A stretch of DNA of 64,000 nt from the NCBI GenBank assembly GCA_028023455.1, contig JAQFVV010006648.1, forward strand, positions 1 through 64,000, in the 5' to 3' direction. This DNA is from Epiperipatus broadwayi (Eukaryota > Onychophora > Udeonychophora > Euonychophora > Peripatidae). Position 1 is the stretch's first letter. Each line of letters starts with the position of its first letter. A model generated the notes under the pieces. That model was not told where the DNA came from. It was given only the letters and a program-made list of their open reading frames with translations, and ran no database searches. Made by a program: the position numbers and the translations under genes. Of the stretch, positions 43,406 to 57,369 are shown piece by piece.

Positions 43406-46400
43406 TCTCTACAATCTTCACCTATATCACTTTAGATACAAATAAATGCCCAGATGCCAATTCTATACAAGATAGAATAAATTTATAATTTAGGTTGCAT
43501 CTCTACTTATGGATAAGACTTATTATACTATTAATCTACAGCTTAGCTCAGTTGGGGGTTATAGGGTATCGTGGTCACCTAGAATGCAAATGGGGATAAG
43601 AGAAGCATTTATAAATAATATTTACAATGTTTATTTAGTTATATTATAAGCACTTATTTAAGTTATCAAAAGAAAGCAATTTGTGGATTAAGTCAAGAAT
43701 CATGATATGTTCAATTCTCTCACCATCCAAGTACATGCTAGACCAATCATGCCACTCATCTAATATATTTGGGGATCACTGTAACAATAATCAATCTACT
43801 GGCATTTAATTTAGATTGCACAGCTATATCAATGTTTATTTAAATGATGAAATAATCTCAGGGCTCTGTTATATGAATAATAAGTCAATCCTAATATAAT
43901 ATGACTATTAAATAATGAGGACTATTGTGAAACTGACAATTATTACAATAAAATAAAGGATAGATAATGATAAGGATCGGGTACATTTTTATCTCACATC
44001 ACTATCTATTTTAAACAAGGTAAAATCTACATCTTGGCATTATACAATGTTTTGGATCAATTAATTCAGTATTATTTAAATAAATGGCATATACCATTAA
44101 ACTGATAGGTAATACAGTTTTAAATAAGGTATAATCTATTCTTGGCATTTTACAATGTTTAGATCAATTAATTCAGTGTTATCGAGATAGATTGCATATA
44201 CTATTAAACTGATAAATATTATAATTATATTATGTTGAACATATGTGTGTGTGGAAATAGTCAATCGAACGTATATGATAAAATAATTCAGAGGGAATTT
44301 TACTTCAACAAACATTTATTACAAGACACATTCTTTTACAAACACATTGATGATGATTTAACAGTAATTTCACATTAATTATAAACTTGACTAAATAACA
44401 TTCAAATAAAATAAAACAACACTTAATATTTGGAGGCTCTTCCTCTTGTCTGTTATTTTAATAATATTTATAACTCTATTTGTTAAATTATTAGCAACGC
44501 AAAATAATTCTATATTCACATACTAATGTTTATATCATCTATTCCCATTCTGTGCTCTCAATGAACTAAGAAAACGATATCAAATAATCAATTAATGTCA
44601 TTTAAATTATTTCCGTATGCCTACAAATCTATATTTACTATATGAGATTAAGTAATAATTTTATTAAAACTAGCCTTAAATAAAGTAAAATTTTGTAATA
44701 TAATATTACATTCATACCGGGAGGATGAATTGCCAGTAATAATAATAAATGAAATAATGATAATGTGGGTGATATGATTTGACAAGCTACTTAAACTAAC
44801 AATTCCAGCGATGGTCTCCTTCTATATCTCTAGGTTTATCATATCTCCGAATGTGTGCGCATTTATAAATTCACAATCACAATGCATTTTATTGATTATA
44901 TTTCCCTCGGTTGACTTGCGGAATGAATAAACTTCACAATATGGATGGTACAATGAGCTAATCACCAAATTATAAATCCAACTTCAAGTATATTACAGAA
45001 ATCACTAAAATATTCATCTGAAATAACTAACATATACTACATGACAATAAATATATGGGATGAAGAGGGAGAGCAAAATTATATCAAATAAATATTTACA
45101 TACGTGCGCATGGGGGTTAACAACAATTCTAAACATCAACTTAATTCTTCAACATAGTAACTATCAACTCTTCTAACACAAATGGTGTGGAACTCAGCCG
45201 ACTTATCCTGAATAAATGGGGCATCTATCACTTCCCTTTACGAAATATAATAATCGTATCGCAGTCTATCAAATAAGGAAATATACTACCACCCATGGCC
45301 CAATAAATAAATAACTAACATGAGCGTTAATCAATCCGAATAGCATGATCATCCTCTCAATCACCTCTCCACTTAAAAGGCATCTAACGCACTTCATATA
45401 AGACAAATTGATAACAGACAAACTCTTAAATTTTCACAATCTTTAGCCATAGCACCAGCTGCAACTGATAAGAAACAAATAAGCATAAATTTAACTCTTA
45501 TTTATAATAGCTTCTGATAGCGAACACACACGCGAATGTATGATCATGTATGAAATATTTTTGAAATCACATCAGACAATATTAGCATTAATTAAATTAT
45601 AAATGAATCTAATATCTATGAAAAATTATGAACATCGAATTTCAAATTAGTGTAAATACTATCCAATAAGTCTGACCATTCAGCAATACTGGCATAAATG
45701 TTTTCATGTATCTATTTACTATTACCAACTAATGAATGATGATAAAGCATGCAATTTGCACCAATAATATGAGCATGGGAATATATAATATTTTACATAA
45801 TACAACAAAAGAAAAATATTACCCATTTGGTATAACTTATACCAAAATCTCTGAGACGTTCTAGAGGAGATAGGCATATAAGTACATAATAATAATAAAC
45901 CAAATTAATATCAAATTAAACATAAAAGAAAATAAATAAATAAATAAATAAATACATCTATAGATCTATCATATATCAAACCTTCTGGCATTAAAATAAA
46001 AGTTCTTCTATTTTGTTTTTTTAGTTCATATTTGAAACTTTAAAGAAACAGAAACGCATATGTAGCTCACGATGATAAGATGACTAAACAATCATTAAAA
46101 CATACTAACATTATTCATGCAGGTTAAATATGAATTTGGAAAAAACAGCAATAACCTCCAATGTTCTTAGGACTTCCTAATAGACATTATAAACTGCTTT
46201 TGCATAATCCATTTATTTTTCATAAACTCTGTTTTGTCTAAAAATTTTAACATTTAGTAAATTTTCATAATGATCAAGATCAGGGTTATTTGGTCATCCA
46301 TGTTTATGCACATTTCTGATAGATGATTATTAAATATCATTAAGTCACACATTCTATCACTGCTATATGGGTGTGAATGGTAAGGTAATTTAGTATACAT

Positions 46401-47648
46401 AATTATTCCAATAATGTAAAATATTAGAATGAATAATTTCTCTTTTTTCAGCCTTATTTTACACAATAAAAATAGCAAATTTATTAAATAAGAGTCAATA
46501 AAATATTCCATTATACAGTTCAGCATATATTTTTCAATTAATATCATTATTATTACTTTACATAATTCCAGTGTCACACTATTTATTATAAATATGTTAT
46601 AGTAAAATTGTATTAGTGATTTTTCTAAATAATATCTATGCATTATGAATAAAATAAGTTCAAATTGTTAGTTGATAAAAGTTAGAAACTGGTGTACCTC
46701 TAAAAGTTTATCCTTCCATATTGAATAATATTATCCTGTGTCCTTTACAATTACACATTGGCCTTTATGGTTGAGTAGTGTAAAAGAAGTTTCCTTATTA
46801 AAAAGACAGAGTAGGGAATTCCAATGAAAATATTAAGTTCATTTGTTTTATTATATTTCTTTCTTTTTTTTTTAGAAAATATTTCACCTTCTCTAAACTT
46901 TTCTTTCTGAAGTCTTCTGTCTACTTAGCCATGCCTTTTTTTTTTATAGTTATAATGAGGCTAACAATATGCAAGAACTTATTGCTTATAAAAAAAAATG
47001 TTAGGAATAGAGTTTTGAAACAAAAAAAAAATATTAAGTTACAAATATTAATTAATAATAAATAACTTTTACATTTTTATTAAATGCAAGATTTTATACA
47101 ATAAACAATTAATTTAAAAAATCATATTAACTAATAGTGTGTGTGTGCATTTATCTTTCCATTGACCCAGAGGTCTATTAATGACTGAGCTATTAGCAAT
47201 TTCTATAGTAAATAAATAATGTTATTGCAAGATGGATATTCTGAGAGATAATTAACAGTATGAATGATGTGACTGGACACACACACATATACAAGTTAAA
47301 TCTTAGAATGGCAATAAACAATAGGTTAGAAAATTAATGAATAAGCACACATTATGGCCTTACAGACAAACAATACTCATTCACACTGGCTTGGCTCTCA
47401 TACCAATAATTCCTTATATAATCCATCTTCCTCTTCCACTATTAGATATACATAAAATAAAAAATTTTAATGATTGGTACACCATAACTAACATCCTGAG
47501 AACTTTTCAACCAATTTATATACTAAGTCATGTCTCAATTCATTTTTTATCTATTAGGTACCCCTGATCACTATTGGCACAATGTAAACATCCCACATTT
47601 CTTCTTGATGCCAGTCTGGTAGGTCACACTATATCTCACCAGATATTG
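43406..47648. other. Long stretch without recognised gene
   Basis: AT-rich. Between 44230 and 45540 sequence complexity rises (for example CCTCTCCACTTAAAAGGCAT near 45364), as in the non-coding parts of the LTR elements in this window, but I found no paired repeat or primer site. (AAAT)n lies at about 45930-45955. A frame open for 129 codons at 46254-46643 (-) translates to Ile/Leu-rich sequence without any recognisable family. Confidence 0.4.
44011..44222. repeat. 109-bp imperfect tandem duplication
   Basis: Units start TTAAACAAGGTAAAATCTAC (44011) and TTAAATAAGGTATAATCTAT (44120). Both continue CTTGGCATT.TACAATGTTT, GATCAATTAATTCAGTRTTA and CATTAAACTGATA. Confidence 0.8.
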
Positions 47649-47895
47649 CTATAAGTCAAAATGTATACCCCTTAGGTATATATTATATGTAGTATGTGTA
47701 GGTAATAATATATGTGTATATATATGATTAAAATAAGAAATATTTTTCAAGTGAAAAGTGTTTGACATTTTTTCTTTTGCTAGGAAAGGTTTATTTTTTT
47801 TAAAAAAATGCTTACCAAAACTATATATATAAATAAGCTGCACTTAATATATATAATTTTTCTTTAAATCACTTTCATACATGAAATGTATATAT
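47649..47895 (+). repeat. Dispersed AT-rich repeat, copy 2
   Basis: Partner of 43157-43405. A poorer third copy follows at about 47970-48170 (TTTGACATTTTTTCTTTTTA, TTAACAAAACTTTATTATAA). A (TA)n tract at about 47982-48010 separates them. Confidence 0.7.
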
Positions 47896-47978
47896 ATACA
47901 ATGCTGATTATATGATATTTATTGTCTTAAATGTATATATGTTGTTAGATATTTCTACAGTAAATTAATATGTATACT

Positions 47979-48012
<34 letters not shown>

Positions 48013-48199
48013 TATTTAGTATGTGTTCATAATTATATATGTAGAAGAAATCAGTAACTAACTTTTCTGTTTAAAATTATTTGACATTTTTTCTTTTTAT
48101 TGAAATTTTTTTTTAATAAACAGGCTTAACAAAACTTTATTATAAATCTTATTACTTAAATGAAATTTACAATTTCAACCAAGAAAATTGTGAGCATTA

Positions 48200-51110
48200 C
48201 TTAAAACATTGAAGTTCCTCCCACCCATTCTTCCATATTTAAGAAACTATTTCACCTATTTAAAATATTGTGTCCTATCACTTTCATAGAGATTTTTTAA
48301 AATGTACAAAATTTCAAATTATATTAATCTTAACTCTATTAAATTTTGATTTTACAATGTTATTAAATTGAAGGAAAAAAATCTCTATACTATCCTCTTG
48401 TGAGCCTCACTTAAAATAAATAAAAGTTCTAATAATTTTTAAGTTTGAAATATCAAAATATTCAGTATTTCCCTGCCCTCTGTTTTCATATTAAAAAAAC
48501 TAGGTAATCTATCTATAAGATTAGTGTTTTATATGGATTAGTATGGTATTAATTAGTTATGTATCAAATTTCAAATAACTATTGAATTTAAATCTATAAA
48601 CCCTCAATTTTAAAATTTTATTCTAATTTAAAAAAGATCAAAAATTTACAAACAACCACACCAACAAATAAACTGATTTTTCGAATTCAATAAAAGGATT
48701 TAATAAAAGAATTTTTTTTGTGAGAATATTTTTCTTTATTATAGGAAAATTTTTTGTTTACAATTTTGTTACAGTATTTTTTCCTGTACTTACATTTAAA
48801 TAATATTAATTGAATAAAATTAAATATAACATGGTAGTAAATATTATTTTAAAAAATGTTTAATTAAAGTAAAAATAAAAAATTATCATGATTTGATATT
48901 AGATTACATTAAAAATAATTGGATAATTTATTTATTCCTCCTTGTTTTGATAATAAATTTTTAGTCTTTTAATGTAATTTGGAAAATTTTAGTTTTATAT
49001 GTCATGCATAGTTAAGTATCAATGTATATTTACATAGTATGTAGATGTTTAATAATAAAATGTTATTAAACTGAAAGAAAAAAATCTCTATATTGCCCTA
49101 ATTATTATATAGATAATACATTTTGATATGATTTTTTTTTTACAATTCACATTTTTCATTAATTTTGCATTATAGAAAGCATAGATTTTGTATATATTTT
49201 TGTAATACTATTGTAGCTGTTATAAAAAATAAAAGTTTATTTTATGGATTTCAGAATAATTGCATTCTACTTGTACTAAACAAAAAGGTAATCTTTTAAA
49301 GCACAAGTGATAGTAGTCAAAATATTTATCACCTGTAATATAAATTGATATGCAATTTAATGAATGTAGTTAAAAATAAAAAAGAACATCTCTTTACCTT
49401 TTTGAGGATTAAAAATAACATGACAGTATTGCTTTGTTAAAAATACTTGAAATGAATTTTAGTGCAACAATAGATATTAAGCTATTTGTATAAATAAATG
49501 TGTGGATAAGTTGCTTCAAGATATACATGTTGTTTAAGAACTCAAGGGGCAATAAGATGCAAGTTTTTTATTAAATGATCCTTTCTTGAAATTGATCCAG
49601 AAACATTTTGCTCTTGAGTCAATCATTCATATTATTACTATACTTTTTAATAAACAGTATCAAAATACTTCTAATTTTAATCCAAGTGGTGTAGCTTTTT
49701 TAGTGTGTATGGACATCTCATTTCTTTGTTTTTGTTATTTCTAGTTTGCCACTAAGCGTTAATGTTATATCTTCTTTGCATGAGGTTTGTTAAAATTAGA
49801 AACTATTTTGTGTAAGTTTTTTTTTTAATGTACTGAGTTTATTTTTAACATTAAAGATAAATAGGAGACTACATCATATTATATTCATAGTTTTTATTTT
49901 TTACTATCAGCACAACAATCACACAACATTCATGATTAATGTGAACATTCATCCTCTAGGTAATCATAGTTAATATCCATTTTTTTGGATAGCTAGATAA
50001 GTTGATGTAGGCCATCTACCAGAAAGAAAACTTCTAAATTTGTTTGAGAGCTGAAAAAATTTCAGTTTACTCAGCCTGGATTCAAACCCTAGGTCATGGG
50101 CATAGCAGGAAGTTATATTAAGTACTCTTTCATAAGATCTTTTGCTTTTAAATTGCAAACTTAAAAAACAATGCTTGATTGATCTTCTGAGTGTCAGATC
50201 TTTCATTTTTTAAACTGATATATCATATTTTGCTTTAGAATTCCCTTCGACAAAAATATTTTTCATAGTTTCACTCATCTTTTGAGTATTTCTTTAGATG
50301 TACTGATATATATATATGCCTATAGCTATTACTTTTTAAAGTGTTTGTTAATCGAAAGTCAAATATTATTTTTAAAATAATAAAATTTAACTAATATTTT
50401 AATTCATATCAATCAATAACTGTTTTGTTAATTTTAAGTATTAAAAGTTTTAATTTTTTACGTTAATGAAATAAAAAAATGAAAAATAAATAAATTTTGA
50501 CGAAGATAAATAAATATTCACATGATTTGAGAAAAGAAACTGGGCGACTTCAATTGGGAAAGGAATATCCTACATATTAAGACAAATAAGTGGAACATTT
50601 TTGCCAGTGAAAAGCAGATTAATAAAATTAAAGTAGTTAACAAAAGTAGAGAATAGAAATTATTAAGAAAATAGAATTTTCAAAAGATGGAAATAGTTTT
50701 TATATCATGCAAATAACAAATGCAAATGAATGATTGTTCTCTGCCTGAAGATAATAAATATTCTAACCAGCAATAACACCTGATCACTTGTTAGTAGTAA
50801 TTTGTTATTGTACGATGTTTGTTATTGTATATAATCCAGGGCTAAAAGTTTCTGATTTTTAACTCAACTATCATTTGTAATGCTGTAATGTGATACGAAC
50901 TTTCAAGCAATTAACCCTTCAATTATTTTTATTTAAAGCTACAATGTAACATCATAAAGCTGCTTTATTATTCAATTGCATTGGAAATGACAACATATTT
51001 ACTAATTATATAAAAACGAAACAGATTAAAATAAATTGTTTTAGAAAAGTGCAGTCAAGTGATAAGATTTCACTTTAATAAAGTAAGAATATGATTAAAA
51101 ATTGATATAT
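48200..51110. other. AT-rich DNA without gene
   Basis: A ~35-base sequence recurs (AATGTTATTAAAYTGAARGA then AAAAAATCTCTATA, near 48356 and 49060). At about 50065-50105 the minus strand carries a box-B-like GGGTTTGAATCC with a tRNA-like context, perhaps the head of a decayed SINE. Nothing else is recognised. Confidence 0.45.
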
Positions 51111-51120
51111 AAATATATAT

Positions 51121-52138
51121 CATGCATTGGATCATCAAGGTATAGATCCAGGATATTGTCATATTTTAAAGAATATTTATAAAAATGCAACAGCAACAAT
51201 TAGATTACATAATGATACTGGAAAAATCAACATTGAGAAAGGTGTAAGACAAGGTGACTCTATATCTCCAAAACTCTTTACAGCAGTGCTGCAAGAAGTA
51301 TTTTGTGGATTAAAATGGGAAACTAAAGGAATGAAAGTAAATGGAGAGTATTTAAGTCATTTAGATTTCGCAGATGATGTAGTTGTTTTTGCAAATAATG
51401 CTTCAGAGCTGCAGGAAATGTTGCAGGAGTTAGCAGATGAAAGTAGAAAAGTAAGACTAAAGATAAATGTTAAAAAGACTAAAGTAATGTTTAATCGATT
51501 TGCTCAAAATATGAAAATAAAGATTGATTATGAAGAATTAGAAGAAGTTAACAGTTACAAATACCTTGGTCAGATTATTAATACAGATGGAAACATAATG
51601 GAGGAAATTAATCATAGAATTAAACTTGTTTGGAGTGCTTTTGGTAGAAATAACTTGATACTAAAAGGAAATATGCCTATGTGTTTGAAAAGGATGGTTT
51701 TTAACAAATGTGTTTTACCAGTTCTTACTTATGGATCTGAGACTTGGACACTTAATATAAGAGCAATATGGAGACTTCAGACCACTCAAAGGAGTATGGA
51801 GAGATGTATGTTGGGAGTAACAAGAAGAGATCGAAAACACAATGTATGGTTAAGACAACAAACAGGTGTTACTGACCTTATTGAAAAAATTAAAAGATTG
51901 AAATGGAGTTGGGCTGGACATATTGCTAGAAGAGATGATAATAGATGGACAATTGAAATTTTAAACTTGATTCCAAGAGATTGTAAAAGACCCAGAAAGA
52001 GGAAAGAGACCACATGTGAGATGGATGGATGAAATAAGAAAATGTGCAGGGGTGTTGTGGAGAAGAGAAGCTAAAGATCGGAGAAGATGGATTAAACTTG
52101 GAGAGACCTTCATCCTGCAGTGGATTGATAATGGTTGA
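51121..52138 (+). pseudogene. RTE LINE, 5'-truncated: RT palm/thumb to C-terminus
   Basis: The sequence enters RT in mid-domain (ALDHQGIDPGYCHILKNIY). It then shows GVRQGDSISPKLFTAVLQEV (RT motif with Q-G-D-S-x-S-P), HLDFADDVVVFA (catalytic A-D-D), LKINVKKTKVM, VNSYKYLGQIINTDG, VLTYGSETWTL and RLKWSWAGHIARRDD, all typical of RTE-type reverse transcriptases. The frame is open from 51124 to 52032, about 300 codons. Near 51996-52008 one base is out of register: the expected ending (RPHVRWMDEIRKCAG ... ETFILQWIDNG) continues in the next frame and stops at 52136-52138. So the copy is dead by 5' truncation plus one late frameshift but otherwise little decayed, the youngest LINE in the window. The same family is present, older, at 60.5-62.5 kb (-). 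Confidence 0.9.
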
Positions 52139-52154
52139 TGATGATGATGATGAA
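52136..52154 (+). repeat. (GAT)n tail of the RTE LINE
   Basis: TGATGATGATGATGATGA directly follows (and includes) the stop codon. Short tandem-repeat tails instead of poly(A) are typical of RTE elements and mark the 3' end of the insertion. Confidence 0.85.
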
Positions 52155-52156
52155 AA

Positions 52157-52395
52157 AGCTAAAAATAATTGTTTTCTTCAACAACAATTGGATTTTTATA
52201 TTTTAGTTAAAATAAAAATGGGGGTGGAAAAAATTAATTAATTCAATCACTAGTTGTAAAAATTAATGATTGAATTCAGTAATTTCTGGACACCCATGCT
52301 TTTATTTTAAGTTAAATATAAAAATCCGAGTTGTGGTTGAAGATAATTATTATTGGCTTTTTAGTGCACAATAAATAAAAGTATTATAAAATATT
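52157..52395. mobile_element. MITE with long terminal inverted repeats, copy 2
   Basis: The left arm AGCTAAAAATAATTGTTTTC ... TTGGATTTTTATATTTTAG pairs with the right arm TTAAATATAAAAATCCGAGT ... ATAATTATTATTGGCTTTTTAG. It is the same family as 40889-41166 (shared GTGCA.RRTAAATAAAAG at the right edge). Its outer left end is missing, and the LINE tail lies exactly there, so the LINE probably inserted into or replaced the MITE's left end. Confidence 0.7.
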
Positions 52396-52399
52396 ATAT

Positions 52400-55300
52400 A
52401 TATATATATTGCTATTAACTTTTTAGTATTCACATATTTTTTTTATAATTAGTTCTTTTTAAAACCAAAAATAAAAACAATATCTCAGTCTTTATATTCT
52501 TTGAAAGGAAATGAGTATGTATTAAAAATCGATTCCAATATTATTTTATTTATGAAAGAAGCATTTTTAACAATCAGAATAAATTAAAATTTGTTGTTAT
52601 TACTATTTAAATTTATCATTAATACTTTTTATTTTGTATCAATGAAAGCTTACTGAACCAATATTAACAAGTTTGAAAGTTCATCTTTCAATTGTCACAC
52701 TACATTGTCATTGATTTGTAATACATGTACAAAATTTGAAGGCAATCTATCTGATAGAAGTATGTTAAAATTCAATTACAAAACTTATTCTAAATAATAA
52801 TAAAAAACAGGGTTTTTATGTTAACACAAAAACATTTAAAAAAAGATAAATACATGGGTATAAAACATCCTATCTAAATTAAATGAATTAAAACAACTTT
52901 TTAAACCAAGAAAAAAGAGAAACATCTTTAAATATAATCATTATATATGATGAGAAGTAATTTCCTTTAACAAAAATAAGTTTTTAGTAACAATAAAATA
53001 TCATATCTAACATGAAATGTTGAAGATCTAACAACAAAATAAACAATACCTAATCAAATAATATAAAGCAGGGGGATGGACACACTCTTTTAGGGCAAAA
53101 GATACTTATAATTTTCTCCAATTGCGATAGTGACTACTTATACATTATGTGTAAGGCTTTAAAATATTTTTCAATGTTTTCTTTTTTTTTTGGGGGGGGG
53201 GGGAGTGAAACACTTGCATGATTTATATAACACACACATTTTGCAATCATCATTGTGAAGAACAACTGTTCTCACCATTTTGTATTAAATTGTATGTCTC
53301 TTCATTTTTTTTTTTTGCAATTATTCCAAATGTTATACTCCTCTTTTAAAATATGATAAAATATTACTTTTTTACGATAAATCTGAACATTAGTCACAAG
53401 AAAATAACACAATTATCAACTTCTCAGTGATTGAACATTACTTCTGGTTGTGCCTTTATATTGTGTAGTGAACATGTTTAAGCTGATGAATTAAATTGAT
53501 ATATGTATCATAGTGCATTTAAAATAAGATCTGACCTATTTATTGGCAAGAGACTGACTATACATAGCTTTCTTGATTGTAAAGAAACAATTATGACCTT
53601 TACTGTGTATAAAAAATGTATTTTTGTTAGCTATCTATTTTAACATAATTTAGTGATAATTAACTTATGGGCCATGATTGATGTCTTGCAAAATACTAAT
53701 TTATCATGTTATCAACTTCCAACTACTTTATTGTGAGTGGTGTTAAATAGCCATATCTGGGGCTATGATATGCAAGTATTTCACCAAGAACATCATTCAT
53801 TATGTAAATTTTCATAATAGGATACAGCTTTTTAGGACAGAATGTTTTAATTTTTATACTCAATGTATTTATGATGAGACTGTTCAAGTGATGGTTTAAT
53901 TGCATTTTAGAGAAATTAGTTGGGATGCCACCAGTGAAAAAAGATGATAATTTACAGCTTGTGGATAGTTGATACATAGATGATTTGCAAACTTATATTG
54001 TTGAACCATTTCTTTTTTTTAAATATTTCTTCTTGGAGACTTTAATACACATATTAGTCCAAAGAATAAACTTTGTCCAAAATTGTTGTAAATGCTTATA
54101 GCTATTTTAGTACTGTAAATCAAATGGTTTGATGTTAGTGAGGTTTTGCACATCATAAGAATTGACTGTTATAAGTGGTTTGTTTATACAGAAAAAAATC
54201 ACTATAAAAGGAATGTCGATTCATTTAACCTTTCATTTAACGTTTTACATTATAGTTAGAAGTCAGAATGCAAAAGAAGTTTTATATTGCATAAGCACTT
54301 ACAAATTCAGGTTGTTGAACAGATCATACATTAAATATTCAGTGTGCATAGCATTAATAGTTGATTAAGCTATTTTTAGCTATGAAATAACTAATCAAAT
54401 CCAGAACTTTTACACCGGCAAATTCCGGCTTTATTTTGAATTTTTATGACAATGGTCTTTTCAACCTTTTTATAGGCAGCTTCTTGAATTCACAATCAAG
54501 ATGTGATATAGGTTTGATGATGGATTTTTTTTTAATTTGAATCAATTAAAAGGGAAAACAATAAATTTTATATTTTTCACTTTTGGGTTTACAGTATACT
54601 GATAACTATACAATCCTTACAAATTCAAAAGGTTATCTACAGACATATTTAATTGCTTTAAATTTAACATCAAAGATTTTGGTTTAGTGATTAATGTTAA
54701 AAACTCAAGTCTTTTATCATCCAGCTTTTTAAGAAGAAAGAGAAATTTAGAGGTTGAGATGGAGTACGTTTTTGCTATTTTTAACAAGTTAAATGATATG
54801 GCCTTTCGTGACAATGATTTAACTAATGCAGCTAAATCACTTTTATATAGAACTTTTATATTATTAATCAAAAGTTAATATTTTATACTGTATCAACATT
54901 ATGTAATTGTATTTCCACATTTTTATTTAAGAATACTCATTAGCAGGACCATAAAAACAATCAATGTTCTTCCACTTGCAGGATTGAATTGAACATATGA
55001 AACAAATGAGAGATTATAAGATTTCCTACAAAATATTTTAATATACTTGAATATGCTTTTCACTGAAGAGGTAGATTTTATTTATATTATAAAGATTATC
55101 TCAAAGACATTCTAAAAAAATGCAATATTGATTATTTTTATTGTGAAGATATGACCGGAGAAGAGAATACAATGGTGAGTCATACACAGATATAATGATA
55201 AAGTCTTTCAGAAGGTACTGCAGAAATTAAGCACAGCATTGTAAAATATCAAATAAATAGAATTGTGGGCTGATTATGTTATGTGTGTGGATATAAATAT

Positions 55301-56530
55301 GTTTCATACATGTATATATATATATACGTATATGTATTTTTTGGATTGATTTGTACAATCCTTTCAGAAACTCCTTTCTAGTCTATCATTATAATTGGAA
55401 CTGGAATGACCATACTTATTTGTGAGTGGCTACTGATGATGATGATATCTACTAGTTACTATTTCGTCAGATGCATATAAAATTAGTAATTTTATGTTTT
55501 TTAAAATCTGACAGATCATAATAACTCTCGAGTGGTTTAATTTGGAGACAGCCTTTGACCATTAATCTCAATAAAGATAACTTCATTTGCATCAAGGGCG
55601 TATAAGACACTTTTTAGATCATCGTTATAATAAAATAAATACATAATCATTGTAATAAAATAAATAAATGGAATGTTTTATTATTTCGGAGTTTCTTAAA
55701 GGAGTTGGAACACCGGAAGTAATGTTCGGAACCGAGATCCATATATCTTGAGTTCCAGAATCCTTTTCCACAGTGGTACTAAATCACACAGGGCTACAAA
55801 GTCATTTCAGTCTCTTATCTTTATATTGATGTTATGTGTTGATTAGTGTAAGTTGATTAAAATGTACATTGATTATACTTTTCTGTCATATTAGCTAGCT
55901 TCTATAATAATGTTTTTTAGATATGCCTCCCTCCATTTGAATAAATAAATAAATTATTAATTGCTGTTGAAAGCATTTTATTTTTTATTTTGAATATTAC
56001 GTTAAGAATTAGTAATACTTTATTTAATTTGTAGAAATGTCTTCAATTTTAATTTGTCTGGGTATAACAGCATCTAAATCATTCTCAGAACTGAGATAGC
56101 TTTCTCAATAAAATTTCATTTTTTTTTAAATTAATTAATCTTTAAATCTTTTTTTTTTTTTTTGAGAAATTAATTACTAAAATGGCAGTTTTATTTTATT
56201 CTTCTTTCGCACGTTGATTAATGAGATCACAAACTGTTTGAAGATATTACAATTGTTGGATTAAAATAATAAATGGAATTCAATTTATTGATTTTTTTCT
56301 GGTGGAAAAAAAAACTATATTTTACTTCAAAAGTGATAAAGAAGAAAATTTGTTTTTAAAGTCTATTTGAAGTTTAATCATTTCATTAATTTTAAGATGA
56401 GTTTGTGGATCTATACTTTCCATAATTGGATAAAAAAATCAATAATAAAAAGATATTATTTAATAATGTAGACTTTTGATAATTTGTATGTATTTTGTAT
56501 CTTTATATAATAACATTATTATCATCATTT
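52400..56530. other. AT-rich DNA, one possible LINE trace
   Basis: No gene. A poly(G)12 tract is at 53192-53203. At 54027-54059 the plus strand reads FLLGDFNTHIS, the G-D-F-N motif of LINE endonucleases, but no second motif supports it. (TA)n is near 55312-55335. Confidence 0.4.
53192..53203. repeat. Poly(G)12 after poly(T)10
   Basis: Ten T followed by twelve G on the plus strand, out of keeping with the base composition. Confidence 0.85.
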
Positions 56531-56534
56531 ATTA

Positions 56535-57190
56535 TGTTAAACCACTAAACATCACATGATCACCATCTCTTATGCTAAGACATAACTGGTATTAAACAGG
56601 CAAAACTCCATACAGTAGTGCCACTCTGTGCCAACCAGAGTAATCAATGGATGCCAGACGGCTTGTGCATAAAATCTCCATTTAGTGCCTACTCATCCAA
56701 TATCCTCAGACTAGTTTCTGGCTTGTGACTTTCGTCAGTGAGGAGCCTTGGATCTGAGAGCACTGCACCTAGATCTTAGGATTTAATGCAACTCTCCAGC
56801 AGGCACCTTTTATCGCTACTTAACTACAAAACTATGAGCATGAAATTGAAAACACAATAATATTTTCAATCTAAGCTCAATAGCTTATAAAGTCATATGG
56901 GTCTGAACTCAGTTCAGCATCCATATATTTTGGTGTCTTTGACTCTTTAATAACCATAGCCACCACTATCCTATTAGGTAGGATTGGTGTTAAACTACTA
57001 AACACCACATGATAACCATCTCTTATGTTAGCACATAACTGTTATTAAACAGCCAAAACTCTCCATACATAATGTATTAAATAAGTGCTCTGAGTTGGAG
57101 TTTTAGATCTAGTTTCTGAAATCCTAACTCTTCATTGAGGTGAGCCATTAAGCTCGAAACCAATTAGTCTGGAGATGAGGATAGTATGAT
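56535..57190. repeat. Two copies of the repeat family that forms the 17.4-kb hairpin
   Basis: Copy 1 starts at 56535 (GTTAAACCACTAAACATCACA) and copy 2 at 56989 (GTTAAACTACTAAACACCACA). Both run through CATCTCTTATG, CATAACT, TTAAACAG and CAAAACTC(TC)CATACA, and both later contain a CTAGTTTCTG ... GTGAG(GA)GCC section. Copy 1 also has CAGAGTAATCAATGGATGCC (about 56636-56655), the loop sequence of the 17.4-kb hairpin in its unfolded context. Confidence 0.7.
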
Positions 57191-57268
57191 AAAGATTTTG
57201 AATTCTTTCTCTGTTGTCATTTATAATTAAAGCTTGTTTGGAGCTAGTAGTAAGCTCCATCTAGTGAA

Positions 57269-57269
57269 C

Positions 57270-57300
<31 letters not shown>

Positions 57301-57317
57301 TTTTCATTTGAAAAAAC

Positions 57318-57348
<31 letters not shown>

Positions 57349-57364
57349 TTTTCATTTGAAAAAA
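57269..57364. repeat. 48-bp tandem duplication with (TA)n(GA)n core
   Basis: Two essentially identical 48-bp units (57269-57316, 57317-57364), each C(AT)n, (GA)7, then TTTTCATTTGAAAAAA. Confidence 0.9.
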
Positions 57365-57369
57365 TAAAA

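Noticed and set aside
43541-43600. tRNA gene (GCTTAGCTCAGTTGGGGGTT)
   Set aside because: Box-A-like start only. No box B at the right distance and no foldable cloverleaf.
46254-46643. 129-codon open frame on the minus strand
   Set aside because: Ile/Leu/Tyr-rich translation typical of AT-rich non-coding DNA. No motif.
54617-54878. Overlapping open frames on both strands
   Set aside because: No recognisable family on either strand and no supporting context.
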